A stretch of DNA of 26,815 nucleotides from a virus. The stretch lies in the IMG/VR virus record IMGVR_UViG_3300017781_004250, positions 1 through 26,815 of that record, one strand, 5' to 3'. Shown here piece after piece: positions 6,762 to 14,358 of this stretch. Position numbers and translations under genes: made by a program. Each line of letters starts with the position of its first letter. Within the stretch, counting starts at the first letter, position 1. The notes under the pieces are model-generated. The model saw only the letters and a program-made list of their open reading frames with translations, was not told the DNA's origin and made no database searches.

Positions 6762-7197
6762 GGGCCTCTATCAGTTCTTCTAGTTCTCTGTCTGTGATTA
6801 TTTTATCTAGTGTTTCTAGATCTGCTTCTTTCCATGTAGGATATATCTGTTGTAATTTCTTGAGGCTTTTGTTAGGCACACGTTTCATTGGCTTGACCCA
6901 CGGATGGAACTGTTGTTGCAATGACCCACACATGGCTGTAAGTATCCAAAGTAGTTTTTTGTGTTTGCCCAGCGTAAAACAATGCTTGTTGACACACTCG
7001 TTAACCATTTCAATGTAGTGTTCTACGTAAAACTGATCTTTCGACGATGTGCTGGACACGTACCTCATCAGCATGTATGGTGAGTACAATGATTTCTCTT
7101 TGTCATCAATCCTGTCAAAGTAGTCCTTGTTTCTAAAGTCAACGGCCTTAAGCCCGTTTCTCAGATCAAAGAATTTTCTATTTTTTTCTACCGGCAT
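6745..7197 (-). CDS. 62: Probable clamp-loader small subunit, gp62-like
   Basis: A 150-residue, mostly helical protein with no catalytic motif. Its layout resembles the short gp62 proteins of marine T4-like phages: FDLRNGLKAVDF near the start, then SPYMLMRYVSSTS, a KKLLWILT segment, and a C-terminal YPTWKEADLETLDKIITD block that fits the last helices of gp62. In T4, gp62 joins four gp44 ATPase subunits to load the gp45 sliding clamp. The usual partners gp44 and gp45 are not in this window, which weakens the call or means the clamp-loader genes are split. The next gene starts inside its last codons. The assignment rests on pattern similarity recalled by eye. Confidence 0.55.
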   Translation of the reverse strand: MPVEKNRKFFDLRNGLKAVDFRNKDYFDRIDDKEKSLYSPYMLMRYVSSTSSKDQFYVEHYIEMVNECVNKHCFTLGKHKKLLWILTAMCGSLQQQFHPWVKPMKRVPNKSLKKLQQIYPTWKEADLETLDKIITDRELEELIEAHGINE

Positions 7198-7411
7198 ATT
7201 TTAATCCAAACATTGTGCATTCCTTTGCATTTACAAATGTTAATTTTATTTTATTTTGCATGTGATTCATACCTGAAAGTTGGAATTTATTTTTTCTAAT
7301 AAAATCAAAGAAGTTATGCATCCACGCCTCGTCCATCCAAACAGCGATTCTGTTGCTGGTTATAATAACTGGAGCGTCTATTGTAATTGTTTTCCTACCA
7401 GACGGAGCCAT
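7178..7411 (-). CDS. Small hypothetical protein, 77 residues
   Basis: A small protein with Trp-rich and basic patches (IAVWMDEAWMHNFFDFI, then a beta-like KIKLTFVNAKECTMFGLKY). I prefer ATG at 7411, preceded by AGGTGG four bases upstream; a GTG five codons earlier (7426) is possible. It overlaps the stop of the 167-residue gene by about 17 bases and the start of the gp62-like gene by 20 bases, so expression is almost certainly coupled. I see no catalytic motif, and family and function are not recognised. Confidence 0.7.
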   Translation of the reverse strand: MAPSGRKTITIDAPVIITSNRIAVWMDEAWMHNFFDFIRKNKFQLSGMNHMQNKIKLTFVNAKECTMFGLKYAGRKK

Positions 7412-7898
7412 AGTCCACCTGTTCACACTGCCTTGATATGTCTTTTACAAAGTAGGCACACATTGGTTTTGGCCCATTATTCAATGGCACTGCTAACATC
7501 TGTCCCGACTTTATTTTTGGAAAGTACCATTTGACTTCAGAGTAGATATCAACTACGTCGATGGGATAAAAATCAGGCTTAGGGCTAGACAACGGGTTGA
7601 ATGTAAAAGCGTCAAACCCCCTGTCGTTTAAACTAGTTATAGGAAGGACGTGCATCTCAGATTGTCCTGCTTCCCCTATCAACATTTTCCAGTCAAGGGG
7701 CATTTTAATTTTGTGTGGACCGATCTCCAACACTGCCGCAGGTGCATTAAAACTTTCGAGAAATATCAGTGGAATGTAAAAGAAGTCTGGGTTGGCAGGA
7801 TCAGAATTATCTAAAACTGCAAATCTTAAATTTTCATCAACCCATTCGGGTATCTTTTCCAATGCGTAGGTTCTATTTTCTAATGTAAGGATTTTCAT
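7395..7898 (-). CDS. Conserved hypothetical protein next to UvsW
   Basis: A 167-residue protein with no enzyme motif. Notable stretches are FLESFNAPAAVLEIGPHKI, PITSLNDRGFDAFTFNPL and VKWYFPKIKSGQMLAVPL. This pattern matches an unnamed protein I associate with T4-like marine phages, so it is probably a core gene of that group. It begins within the last codons of uvsW (26-base overlap) and overlaps the next small gene. Position between UvsW and the gp62-like gene suggests replication or transcription control, but there is no direct evidence. No signal peptide or membrane helix is visible. Confidence 0.8.
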   Translation of the reverse strand: MKILTLENRTYALEKIPEWVDENLRFAVLDNSDPANPDFFYIPLIFLESFNAPAAVLEIGPHKIKMPLDWKMLIGEAGQSEMHVLPITSLNDRGFDAFTFNPLSSPKPDFYPIDVVDIYSEVKWYFPKIKSGQMLAVPLNNGPKPMCAYFVKDISRQCEQVDYGSVW

Positions 7899-9342
7899 AA
7901 TTTATCTTTTCTATATTATACGGATAATTTGCCTCTTTGTAAAACTTTTTCCTTGCACCCAGGTGACGCTTTGCAAACTTACAGCTACTGGTAATATCCC
8001 ATATCTGTACACTGTCTTTGTCCTCTGCTTTCCTTATCCCACGCCCTATGCTCTGTATTACCCTAACAAATGATTTTCCAGGTTCTATGAGAACAAGATT
8101 GAAAATACGAGGAATATTAATACCAACAGCGGCAACTCCATATGTGGCGATAATAACTTTATTTTGGCTAGTAGATATTTCATCATATTGTTCCTTTCTA
8201 TCTGTATTTTTTGTTGATCCAGAAACAAACACTGCATCTTTTATTTTCTTTTCAAGTATTTCTCCCGCTGATATTCTGTCCACCAGTATCAGTGTGTTTC
8301 CTGATGTTGCTATGTCTTGTATTGTTTTTGCTACCCATGACATACGTGTTGTGTCTGTGGTTAACCATTTTAATTCTTCGCCATAAGTTTTAAACTGTGG
8401 ATGATCCTGTGTCTGTAAAACATTTACATGGCAGTTGGCCAACACTCCTTTGTCCTGTAGTTCACTTGCTTGGATTCTGTTTGTAACGTCGCCGATACTA
8501 CATTTCAAACCCATAAATTCATAGTCTGCTTTTGGCACAGTCCCAGTCAAACCCCAACGGATGCCACAATGTGCAAACGGACCTGTCAACAATCTTTTTA
8601 ATACATCTGCTTTCGCCATGTGTACTTCATCAATTATGACGGTGTTGATACCTTGTATTGCCTCCAAGAAGTCTGTTGTGTGTTCGTCCTTGCTTTTCTT
8701 TTCTAGAACATTCAACGATTGCCATGTGGCTATAGTGTTGAATCTTCCAAGTTCTTTCCTGTCACCGTAGTATACACCAACATCTAAATTACACGCAATG
8801 AAGTCTTCTTCTGTTTGTGTTACTAAACTTTTGTTTGGAACTATTGTGAGAGTCCTGCCATATGGTTCAACCAGTTGGCACAACGCCGCTGTGATAATAG
8901 TTTTTCCTGCTCCTGTGGCAATTTCTTGTATACATTGTGGATTTTCTATAAACTTGTTGATCGTCTCTACTTGATAATCTCTCAGTACTATTGGTTGTCC
9001 CGCCGCGGGGTGATTCTCCGGCCATGTAATATGGGAAAGGTAATCTTTGTCAACTCTTTTAAATTCAAAGTTGTGCTGTGTCCTTTTGTCCTCGAAGTCC
9101 ACGTAAACTCCACCTTCCTCGAGGATTGGCAGTATTTGATCAACAAGATTAAGATAAGTGGTTCCTCCTAGTCCGAAGAAACTTACCTTACCATCCCATC
9201 TACCTAACTTGACCGCTGGCAAATGTCTTGCGTATGGAATTTCGTATTTGAATTTATTCGTTAATCTCTTCCTCCACTCCAAAGAAAGATTCTCAAATTT
9301 TACGTTTACTTCGTCTTTTATTACTAGTTTACAACTGCTCAT
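7873..9342 (-). CDS. uvsW: UvsW-like DNA helicase (superfamily 2)
   Basis: A 489-residue superfamily 2 helicase. In T4, UvsW rewinds and branch-migrates stalled forks and R-loops and helps shift from origin-dependent to recombination-dependent replication. An N-terminal domain of about 110 residues, with GRWDGKVSFF, precedes the motor. Motif I is ATGAGKT at 142-148, motif II DEVH at 238-241, motif III LTGT near 265-268, and motif VI QSIGRGIRK at 430-438. Length is close to T4 UvsW (about 500). It starts at ATG 9342, one base past the stop of the 449-residue gene, so it is on the transcript from the promoter near 10728-10755. The gene is intact. Confidence 0.94.
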   Translation of the reverse strand: MSSCKLVIKDEVNVKFENLSLEWRKRLTNKFKYEIPYARHLPAVKLGRWDGKVSFFGLGGTTYLNLVDQILPILEEGGVYVDFEDKRTQHNFEFKRVDKDYLSHITWPENHPAAGQPIVLRDYQVETINKFIENPQCIQEIATGAGKTIITAALCQLVEPYGRTLTIVPNKSLVTQTEEDFIACNLDVGVYYGDRKELGRFNTIATWQSLNVLEKKSKDEHTTDFLEAIQGINTVIIDEVHMAKADVLKRLLTGPFAHCGIRWGLTGTVPKADYEFMGLKCSIGDVTNRIQASELQDKGVLANCHVNVLQTQDHPQFKTYGEELKWLTTDTTRMSWVAKTIQDIATSGNTLILVDRISAGEILEKKIKDAVFVSGSTKNTDRKEQYDEISTSQNKVIIATYGVAAVGINIPRIFNLVLIEPGKSFVRVIQSIGRGIRKAEDKDSVQIWDITSSCKFAKRHLGARKKFYKEANYPYNIEKINYENPYIRK

Positions 9343-9343
9343 T

Positions 9344-10693
9344 TTAAAGTTTTATTATAATATGATCATGCCAATCCCAACTACTCGGTTGGTGATCACT
9401 ATAATACAACTTTTTTGGAAGATTCTCAAGAAGTCTTTTTAGATTATCTGTGCCTGTGGCATAATAACCGCCGCCTAAAGCAACCAGACTTGCTTTTGGT
9501 TTTATCTTGCTTTTAATTAATGCACGTGGTATTCTATTTCTAACAAATATTATTTTCGTATCATTGTTTATAAGTTTAAATTGTTTACTCATTTGGTGTA
9601 GCTCATACAAGTTCTCAAAGAACTCTTCAGATTTTTGGTTATCAAGTAGATAGGTTCTGTCACTGTTATGACGATCTATGTCTTTTTTATAAATGGGCTC
9701 TTTAACATCAAAACCCCAACTACACTCATTCAGTATGTCTATGCCATTATCTTTGAAAGCATTCATCCATTCCCAAAAGTTTTTTACGTCATCTTCCATG
9801 TGTATATCACCGCTTACTGGCATTATCAAAGGAAAACAGTTTAATTCAATTAGTCCTTTTACAACTTCTTTTTTGTTAAAGGCCTTTGAATCTATCCATA
9901 ACTTGTGGTAATTGTTATGGGCAATTTTCTTTCCTATCATTGTTTGTGCAGGAACATCTATGTGGGTGGTTGATATATAGAAGTTCTTCAAAGAGTCAAC
10001 TTGTTCTAACGCAGATTTATGTTTCATATTTTGTTGCCAATAATCTTGTAACGACTCAGCGGCATCTCTTAAAACAATTTCGCCTGCTATTAGACTGGCT
10101 GTTGGCTTACGATGTCCTGCGATCTCCTTTTTGATCTGCTCATAATCGTTAAGAAGGCTGTCGTCAGTGAATTTAAAATCATATCGCACTGCTATCAATG
10201 TAAGATAGTAAGCGGTAACATCTGTGTGTAAAAAAGTCCATTTCTTTTTTTCACCATCGTACACAGCATACATTCCAGGCAAATCACGTCTGTCCTTCAT
10301 GCAACGTATCAGTTGTATAACTTTCTTATTGTAAGGGAATCGCATTTCTATTTTAGTTACATTATCCTCGTCAACGTATTTTTCAATCAACTTGTCAAAA
10401 CTTATTACACGAAACTCGTCATCGTACTTTGGTTTGTCTAACAACTTTTTGATGTCCATGCCGTGGGCTTGAAACTTTGTTAGATATCGTTTCAATATAA
10501 CAAGTGCCAATCTGGCCTGTTTCTCGGTCCATGGATATTGTGACTCTGCCAGTGATCTGACTGTCTCGTAATCTTTGGGGTGTGGCTTGATTACGCCTAT
10601 ATTTCCCAACATTGAAGAATTTACCCAAAAATAATCATTATATGCTAGTATTTTAAGTGCTTCGTTAATGGTTTTTGGCATATCTGAGTGCAT
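9344..10693 (-). CDS. Large unknown protein upstream of UvsW (HARP-like stretch)
   Basis: A 449-residue protein of unrecognised family and first gene of the UvsW unit. I chose ATG at 10693, six bases after AGGA; a TTG two codons earlier is less likely. Residues about 115-175 hold KIEMRFPYNKKVIQLIR, then KKKWTFLHTD, an order that recalls the HARP-type domain placed before the motor in some SNF2-like helicases (FPY, then K-W-F). No Walker motifs follow, so it is not a helicase by itself. The C-terminal part has IIFVRNRIPRALIKSKIK and ALGGGYYATGTDNLKRLL. A DNA-structure-binding partner of UvsW is a reasonable inference from position, nothing more. No transmembrane or signal segments. Confidence 0.75.
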   Translation of the reverse strand: MHSDMPKTINEALKILAYNDYFWVNSSMLGNIGVIKPHPKDYETVRSLAESQYPWTEKQARLALVILKRYLTKFQAHGMDIKKLLDKPKYDDEFRVISFDKLIEKYVDEDNVTKIEMRFPYNKKVIQLIRCMKDRRDLPGMYAVYDGEKKKWTFLHTDVTAYYLTLIAVRYDFKFTDDSLLNDYEQIKKEIAGHRKPTASLIAGEIVLRDAAESLQDYWQQNMKHKSALEQVDSLKNFYISTTHIDVPAQTMIGKKIAHNNYHKLWIDSKAFNKKEVVKGLIELNCFPLIMPVSGDIHMEDDVKNFWEWMNAFKDNGIDILNECSWGFDVKEPIYKKDIDRHNSDRTYLLDNQKSEEFFENLYELHQMSKQFKLINNDTKIIFVRNRIPRALIKSKIKPKASLVALGGGYYATGTDNLKRLLENLPKKLYYSDHQPSSWDWHDHIIIKL

Positions 10694-10727
10694 TTTCAAT
10701 CCTGGTAATTTAGATAATTATTAGTAT

Positions 10728-10755
10728 ATTATAGCATAATTGGTAATATAGTCAA
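10728..10755 (-). promoter_or_regulatory. Strong sigma70-like promoter with extended -10
   Basis: On the minus strand: -35 TTGACT (10755-10750), a 16-base spacer, and -10 TATAAT (10733-10728) preceded by TGC, giving an extended -10. This is close to bacterial consensus and would be read by unmodified host polymerase. Predicted start is near 10721, leaving a leader of about 28 bases with AGGA before the ATG at 10693. It should drive the minus-strand unit down to the terminator at 5013-5038. Confidence 0.75.
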
Positions 10756-10757
10756 CC

Positions 10758-11234
10758 ATGAAAAAAAGTAAAAGTAAAAAAGTAAATGCTCGGAAACAAC
10801 TAAAAGTCAAATTGGAGAATACTCTAACTAGACACAAAAACGTTGTGGGATTCAAACCCACACAACAGCAAGTATACCAATGGTTCAGAGTAATAAACAG
10901 AGGCTTATTCAACAGTAGATTACCAATGGTGGAGCTACAAGTTAAAAAATTACACAAAGACTGGGGCAGATGTGTCGCCAATTGGGACAATAGGAAGACT
11001 CCAAAAGGCAAATTTGATCAGAGAGTTATACCGTATCATATAGATGTAGAGTTCTACATCGAACTACACTGTAAGTTTCCTACGTGGAAAGATTTTATAG
11101 AAACACTGGCCCACGAAATGGTACATCTTTACCAAATGACATGGCTGAAAGATCCTTATTCAAACCACAATGCAAACTTTTTTGCTTGGAAAAATAAATT
11201 TAAAAACGCAGGACTAGGTCTGACTAGGTGTTAG
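10758..11234 (+). CDS. SprT-like zinc metallopeptidase
   Basis: A 158-residue protein with the SprT-like domain. QVYQWFRVINRGLFNSRLP near the start matches the first helix of the family. The zinc site is HEMVH at 119-123 (two His ligands and the general-base Glu), with the third ligand probably H137 in HNANFFAWKNKF, a spacing typical of SprT and Spartan. The cellular relatives cut proteins crosslinked to DNA; phage members are uncharacterised. The N-terminus is highly basic, and there is no C-terminal zinc ribbon. It is the only plus-strand gene between two minus blocks, divergent from the UvsW unit across a 64-base gap, and overlaps the convergent sugar-island gene by 21 bases. Confidence 0.88.
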   Translation: MKKSKSKKVNARKQLKVKLENTLTRHKNVVGFKPTQQQVYQWFRVINRGLFNSRLPMVELQVKKLHKDWGRCVANWDNRKTPKGKFDQRVIPYHIDVEFYIELHCKFPTWKDFIETLAHEMVHLYQMTWLKDPYSNHNANFFAWKNKFKNAGLGLTRC

Positions 11235-11954
11235 AACCTTATCAAACTCAGCATAACTTATAATCTTACTATTACCTAAGTCTGTGCCGGTTTGCAAATA
11301 GTTTAAGTAGTCCGGCGGATTGTCATGCACCACCGTGTAATTGACATAAGGTCTCATCTTCAACATGTCGCGGAACTGTTTCAGCCAACCATCAAAAATT
11401 GTATCAGCATGCCTTTCGCCGTAACATTCCGTTTCTTGATAGATATTGTTCAACTGGTCTTTACCGTATTCTCTGAAATCATATCCTAACAGATATATGT
11501 TTTTGTGGCCGTGGACTCCTGCTGTCCAGAATGCCTGGTTGCCTGAGATCCAGTGTGGATTGTTTGGAATAAGATGTATCATTCCTTTCGCATGCCTTCT
11601 GTTCACTTCGAGGGAGGGAGCGTAATGTATAGTCTGGCGTCCTACTCTGTCCAAGCACATCTGTGCGGTCATTTTTGCATCGACACTGAATATAAAGTCC
11701 GGGATAAAATCTCTGTATAAAGCGTTACATCCATACGTCTGTCCTGTTGCTTTTAATTTGTTCAGATCAAAATCTTTACGTGATGGTCCATTGCCTATGC
11801 AGTATGCATTTCCTCTTGGCACTGCTTGGACTTTGTCTTCGAAGAATTTTTTTTCGTGTATGCGTTGCCCTTGACGTATAATTGTGTTCACAATGATTTC
11901 TTCACCAACGTACTTTTGCCATTCTATTTCGGCCACTTCCTTGTTTCGTGCCAT
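11214..11954 (-). CDS. DUF115/MptE-like or sialyltransferase-fold protein
   Basis: A 246-residue protein with IGNGPSRKDFDL at 53-64, then TYGCNALYRDF and FSVDAK at 89-94. A G-N-G-P-S loop followed by a N-A-x-Y and a D-x-K block recalls DUF115/MptE-like proteins and the nucleotide-sugar site of some glycosyltransferases. The middle has WISGNQAFWTAGVHGHKNIYLLGYDF, which looks like a Rossmann strand-loop. It is the last gene of the 14358-11214 run and shares a single base with the end of the KpsS-like gene (start at 11954). Context supports a part in glycan handling, possibly transfer of a sugar or sugar phosphate. The substrate is unknown and family assignment is tentative. Confidence 0.6.
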   Translation of the reverse strand: MARNKEVAEIEWQKYVGEEIIVNTIIRQGQRIHEKKFFEDKVQAVPRGNAYCIGNGPSRKDFDLNKLKATGQTYGCNALYRDFIPDFIFSVDAKMTAQMCLDRVGRQTIHYAPSLEVNRRHAKGMIHLIPNNPHWISGNQAFWTAGVHGHKNIYLLGYDFREYGKDQLNNIYQETECYGERHADTIFDGWLKQFRDMLKMRPYVNYTVVHDNPPDYLNYLQTGTDLGNSKIISYAEFDKVLTPSQT

Positions 11955-12826
11955 TATAAGTATTTCTCCTCTAACCTTTCCTTAATACGTTTCCATGGCC
12001 GTCCTTGATGTATTTCTTCTGTCCACCATTCCGTGTACGCTAACTTGTTAAGCCATTTTTGCCTGTCGGGCATTTGCGGATTGTCTATGTTGTCGAAGGA
12101 CGTGTTGCCGATATCGTAACTTAGGCTTGCCTCAGATACGTACACTGGTATTCCATGAATGGCCGCAGTGATGGCAGGATTGCTTGAATAACTTACAAGT
12201 GCCCAAGCCGACTTCAAACGTTCAGTAAGGTCTGTGTCGTCATATGTAGTGTTGTCTCTTTTAGGGCCTACTATTTTTACATCTTTATATTTGCCTGTAT
12301 CGATAATGACATGATTCCTTGGATGTGGCCTTATGGTAATTGGCCTGTCTGTGTATTTTCTAATTTCGGTTATCTGTTGATCAAACCATTTCGACATGGG
12401 TGGATTGTGACGCCACTGGTGACTGTTAGTATGCTGTCCACAAACTATAATGTTTTCACCTGTCTGATGCCATGGTTTAATGGCAACCTTAAATTTTTTC
12501 CAACGTTCCCCGTCGACAACTTCATTGGCAAAGTCGGCTTCTCTGTTTACACCGTTGATGCCAATTTTCCAAGTTTCATTTCTCTTAATACCTCCCACCT
12601 CTATAACAATTACAGGCTTGTTGTTTTTCTTGTATCGCTCCCATATATCTTTGTATCTCCGCATGCGGCCTTGCCATAACACGCTCCAGATTACTGCTAC
12701 GTCACCATTGGGTGCTTGTTTGTTCACCCAAACTTGTTCTCCAGATGCACGTAATGATTCAATAAACTTGTTGAATACTTCTTTGGAATTCAAAGGACCG
12801 TGCTCAGGCCAAATTTCTATGTTCAT
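11954..12826 (-). CDS. KpsC/KpsS-like glycosyltransferase, copy A
   Basis: A 290-residue protein resembling the capsule polysaccharide (KpsC/KpsS) type of GT-B glycosyltransferase. The C-terminal half carries YTDRPITIRPHPRN at 158-171, SAWALVSYSSNPAITAAIHG around 206-225, then IPVYV. The tail reads DNPQMPDRQKWLNKLAYTEW followed by an EI-x-x-G turn. The same set of blocks recurs in three other genes of this window (14354-15337, 16108-16923, 19432-20244). In the KpsC/S family such blocks bind the CMP-linked donor. The gene is packed between a DxD glycosyltransferase and the DUF115-like gene with one-base overlaps at both ends, so one transcript is likely. Confidence 0.7.
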   Translation of the reverse strand: MNIEIWPEHGPLNSKEVFNKFIESLRASGEQVWVNKQAPNGDVAVIWSVLWQGRMRRYKDIWERYKKNNKPVIVIEVGGIKRNETWKIGINGVNREADFANEVVDGERWKKFKVAIKPWHQTGENIIVCGQHTNSHQWRHNPPMSKWFDQQITEIRKYTDRPITIRPHPRNHVIIDTGKYKDVKIVGPKRDNTTYDDTDLTERLKSAWALVSYSSNPAITAAIHGIPVYVSEASLSYDIGNTSFDNIDNPQMPDRQKWLNKLAYTEWWTEEIHQGRPWKRIKERLEEKYL

Positions 12827-13746
12827 TAGTTGCCTTGTCTTCCTTTTGCAACCTTGCTAACAATATCTTGCTCTTGTTTCGCGTCAAATTTAATACCTCT
12901 AAATGGGTCATAGTCTTCTACGTTCTGCCAGTAGGCTTCGTTCCGTTCGCCACGAAGATCGCTCTTACTACTTTTACCTAGCACTTTCCTTTTACCTTTC
13001 ATGTGATCAACATAGCCACCTAGCACACTGTTAATGAATACATGATGCCCTTTAGCACCTGCACCTTTTCCAATGTCCACACCGTCGTTGGGTGCTATCC
13101 TTTTCACACACTGCCAAAAAACGTAACTGTCGTGCCATTCTAGTTCTTTGAATATGGTGTCTTTGACATAGAGATCTGTCCAGTACTTCATAAATTCATT
13201 TATTTTTGGGTGCCTCTTGTTGTAGCAAACCCAACCACACTCTGGATATTTTTCACCCCTTCCGAGAAAATTTACAAGTTTATCACTAGGTAGTAAAGCT
13301 GTAACGAATGCAGTTGTAATTTTCCTAAATGTGTATGTGTCTGCATCTAGCCATAGGATGTAGTCAGCATCTATTGTTTTAATAGCATGATCTACTGCAA
13401 ACGTTTTGTGAGCAAATCTAACGGCATCCCACAAGTAAGAGCCCTTTCCTTTATCACTTTTTCCTGCGTTTGGGTCTCTTCTTACCCCTCCTGGTATTTC
13501 TTTTATTTCTCCGTTGGCAACTGGATCGTCTTTGTGTTTTTGTTTAAATTTTACAAGCTCTGGGTTGGCCTCTTCGATGTTTATAAATTTTACTTTGCTG
13601 TGATTAAAATCTGGTTTTACACCTTCGTGATATGCGTATAGCACAACATCGTCAGGCCAAAATTCAACATGACTCTCTAACATCCTCTTTGCATATGCTG
13701 TCCACCTGTTTGGCGGAAAGGTTGTAACAACTGCGAGACTACTCAT
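12826..13746 (-). CDS. Glycosyltransferase with DxD motif (GT-A type)
   Basis: A 306-residue protein. YILWLDADTYTFRK around residues 129-142 contains the hydrophobic strand and DxD (D134, D136) that hold the metal and nucleotide sugar in GT-A glycosyltransferases. The N-terminus LAVVTTFPPNRWTAYAKRML and the later GWVCYNKRHPKINEFMKYW and ELEWHDSYVFWQ blocks fit a GT-A-like catalytic domain. The tail is lysine-rich. No signal peptide or membrane helix is seen, so it should act in the cytoplasm. It overlaps the methyltransferase gene upstream by eight bases and the KpsS-like gene downstream by one. Donor and acceptor sugars cannot be read from the sequence. Confidence 0.75.
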   Translation of the reverse strand: MSSLAVVTTFPPNRWTAYAKRMLESHVEFWPDDVVLYAYHEGVKPDFNHSKVKFINIEEANPELVKFKQKHKDDPVANGEIKEIPGGVRRDPNAGKSDKGKGSYLWDAVRFAHKTFAVDHAIKTIDADYILWLDADTYTFRKITTAFVTALLPSDKLVNFLGRGEKYPECGWVCYNKRHPKINEFMKYWTDLYVKDTIFKELEWHDSYVFWQCVKRIAPNDGVDIGKGAGAKGHHVFINSVLGGYVDHMKGKRKVLGKSSKSDLRGERNEAYWQNVEDYDPFRGIKFDAKQEQDIVSKVAKGRQGN

Positions 13747-14341
13747 AATTTCCTAACATGTACACACCAACACGTCTGCCTACTTTATGTTCAATTATTT
13801 GCGGAAATGTTTCCATCATCTCTCCATGGCTCCAGTCGTCCTTTATGTGTGCTTCGTATGGATTACCGTGAACTGGTTCTTGTGGGTAGTGTATGATAGG
13901 AATGCTAATAAACAAGTAGGTGGATATCCTTAATATTTGCTCAACTACTTGCACTGCATCTTCTTTCGCCATATGTTCTAAAACATCACCAGCCACCGCA
14001 ACATCAAAAGGCCCTAGTTTGTTGTAGTCTAACTTCCTCACATCTTCATTTAGTATTGTATCATATTTGGATCTTAGATCAAATTTATCAATGTAGGGCT
14101 CCCACACCTCCACACCTGTCCATCTGTGTTCACTTAATGGACCAGCGTCAATTTCCCAATTTTGTTTTAGTGTTTGGTATTTGTCTCCACCTGCTTGATA
14201 TTTGTGTTTTAGGCAATTTAAATATGCGCCTTCTCCAACACCTATGTCTAATGCGGCCTTGTGTGTAAGTTTGCCTTGCACTTTTAACTGTTCGACCCAT
14301 TCGACAATGGTTGCTTTCCCGGCTTTTTTACTATGTGGCAT
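13739..14341 (-). CDS. SAM-dependent methyltransferase (class I)
   Basis: A 200-residue class I methyltransferase. Motif I is ALDIGVGEGAYL at 30-41, the acidic strand-2 end lies in GVEVWEPYI at 76-84, and motif IV-like FDVAVAGDVLEHM spans 112-124, as in small-molecule and lipid or sugar methyltransferases. There is no DNA-methyltransferase DPPY motif, so a sugar or other surface substrate is more likely than phage DNA. ATG at 14341 lies nine bases after an exact TATAAATA box, suggesting that a late transcript begins here. The gene leads a run of four genes (methyltransferase, DxD transferase, KpsS-like, DUF115-like) with overlaps throughout. Confidence 0.8.
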   Translation of the reverse strand: MPHSKKAGKATIVEWVEQLKVQGKLTHKAALDIGVGEGAYLNCLKHKYQAGGDKYQTLKQNWEIDAGPLSEHRWTGVEVWEPYIDKFDLRSKYDTILNEDVRKLDYNKLGPFDVAVAGDVLEHMAKEDAVQVVEQILRISTYLFISIPIIHYPQEPVHGNPYEAHIKDDWSHGEMMETFPQIIEHKVGRRVGVYMLGNYE

Positions 14342-14350
14342 AATACAACC

Positions 14351-14358
14351 TATTTATA
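14351..14358 (-). promoter_or_regulatory. Late promoter-like box TATAAATA inside the sugar island
   Basis: An exact match to the T4 late promoter core on the minus strand, overlapping the stop codon of the preceding gene and ending nine bases before the ATG at 14341. With T4 spacing the RNA would start only about four bases before the ATG, so the message would be almost leaderless. That makes the site plausible but uncertain. Confidence 0.4.

Noticed and set aside
11212-11229. Tandem GACTAGGT repeat (11212-11219 and 11222-11229) in the overlap of two convergent genes
   Set aside because: Only two eight-base units, and both strands are coding here; there is no stable stem followed by a T run.
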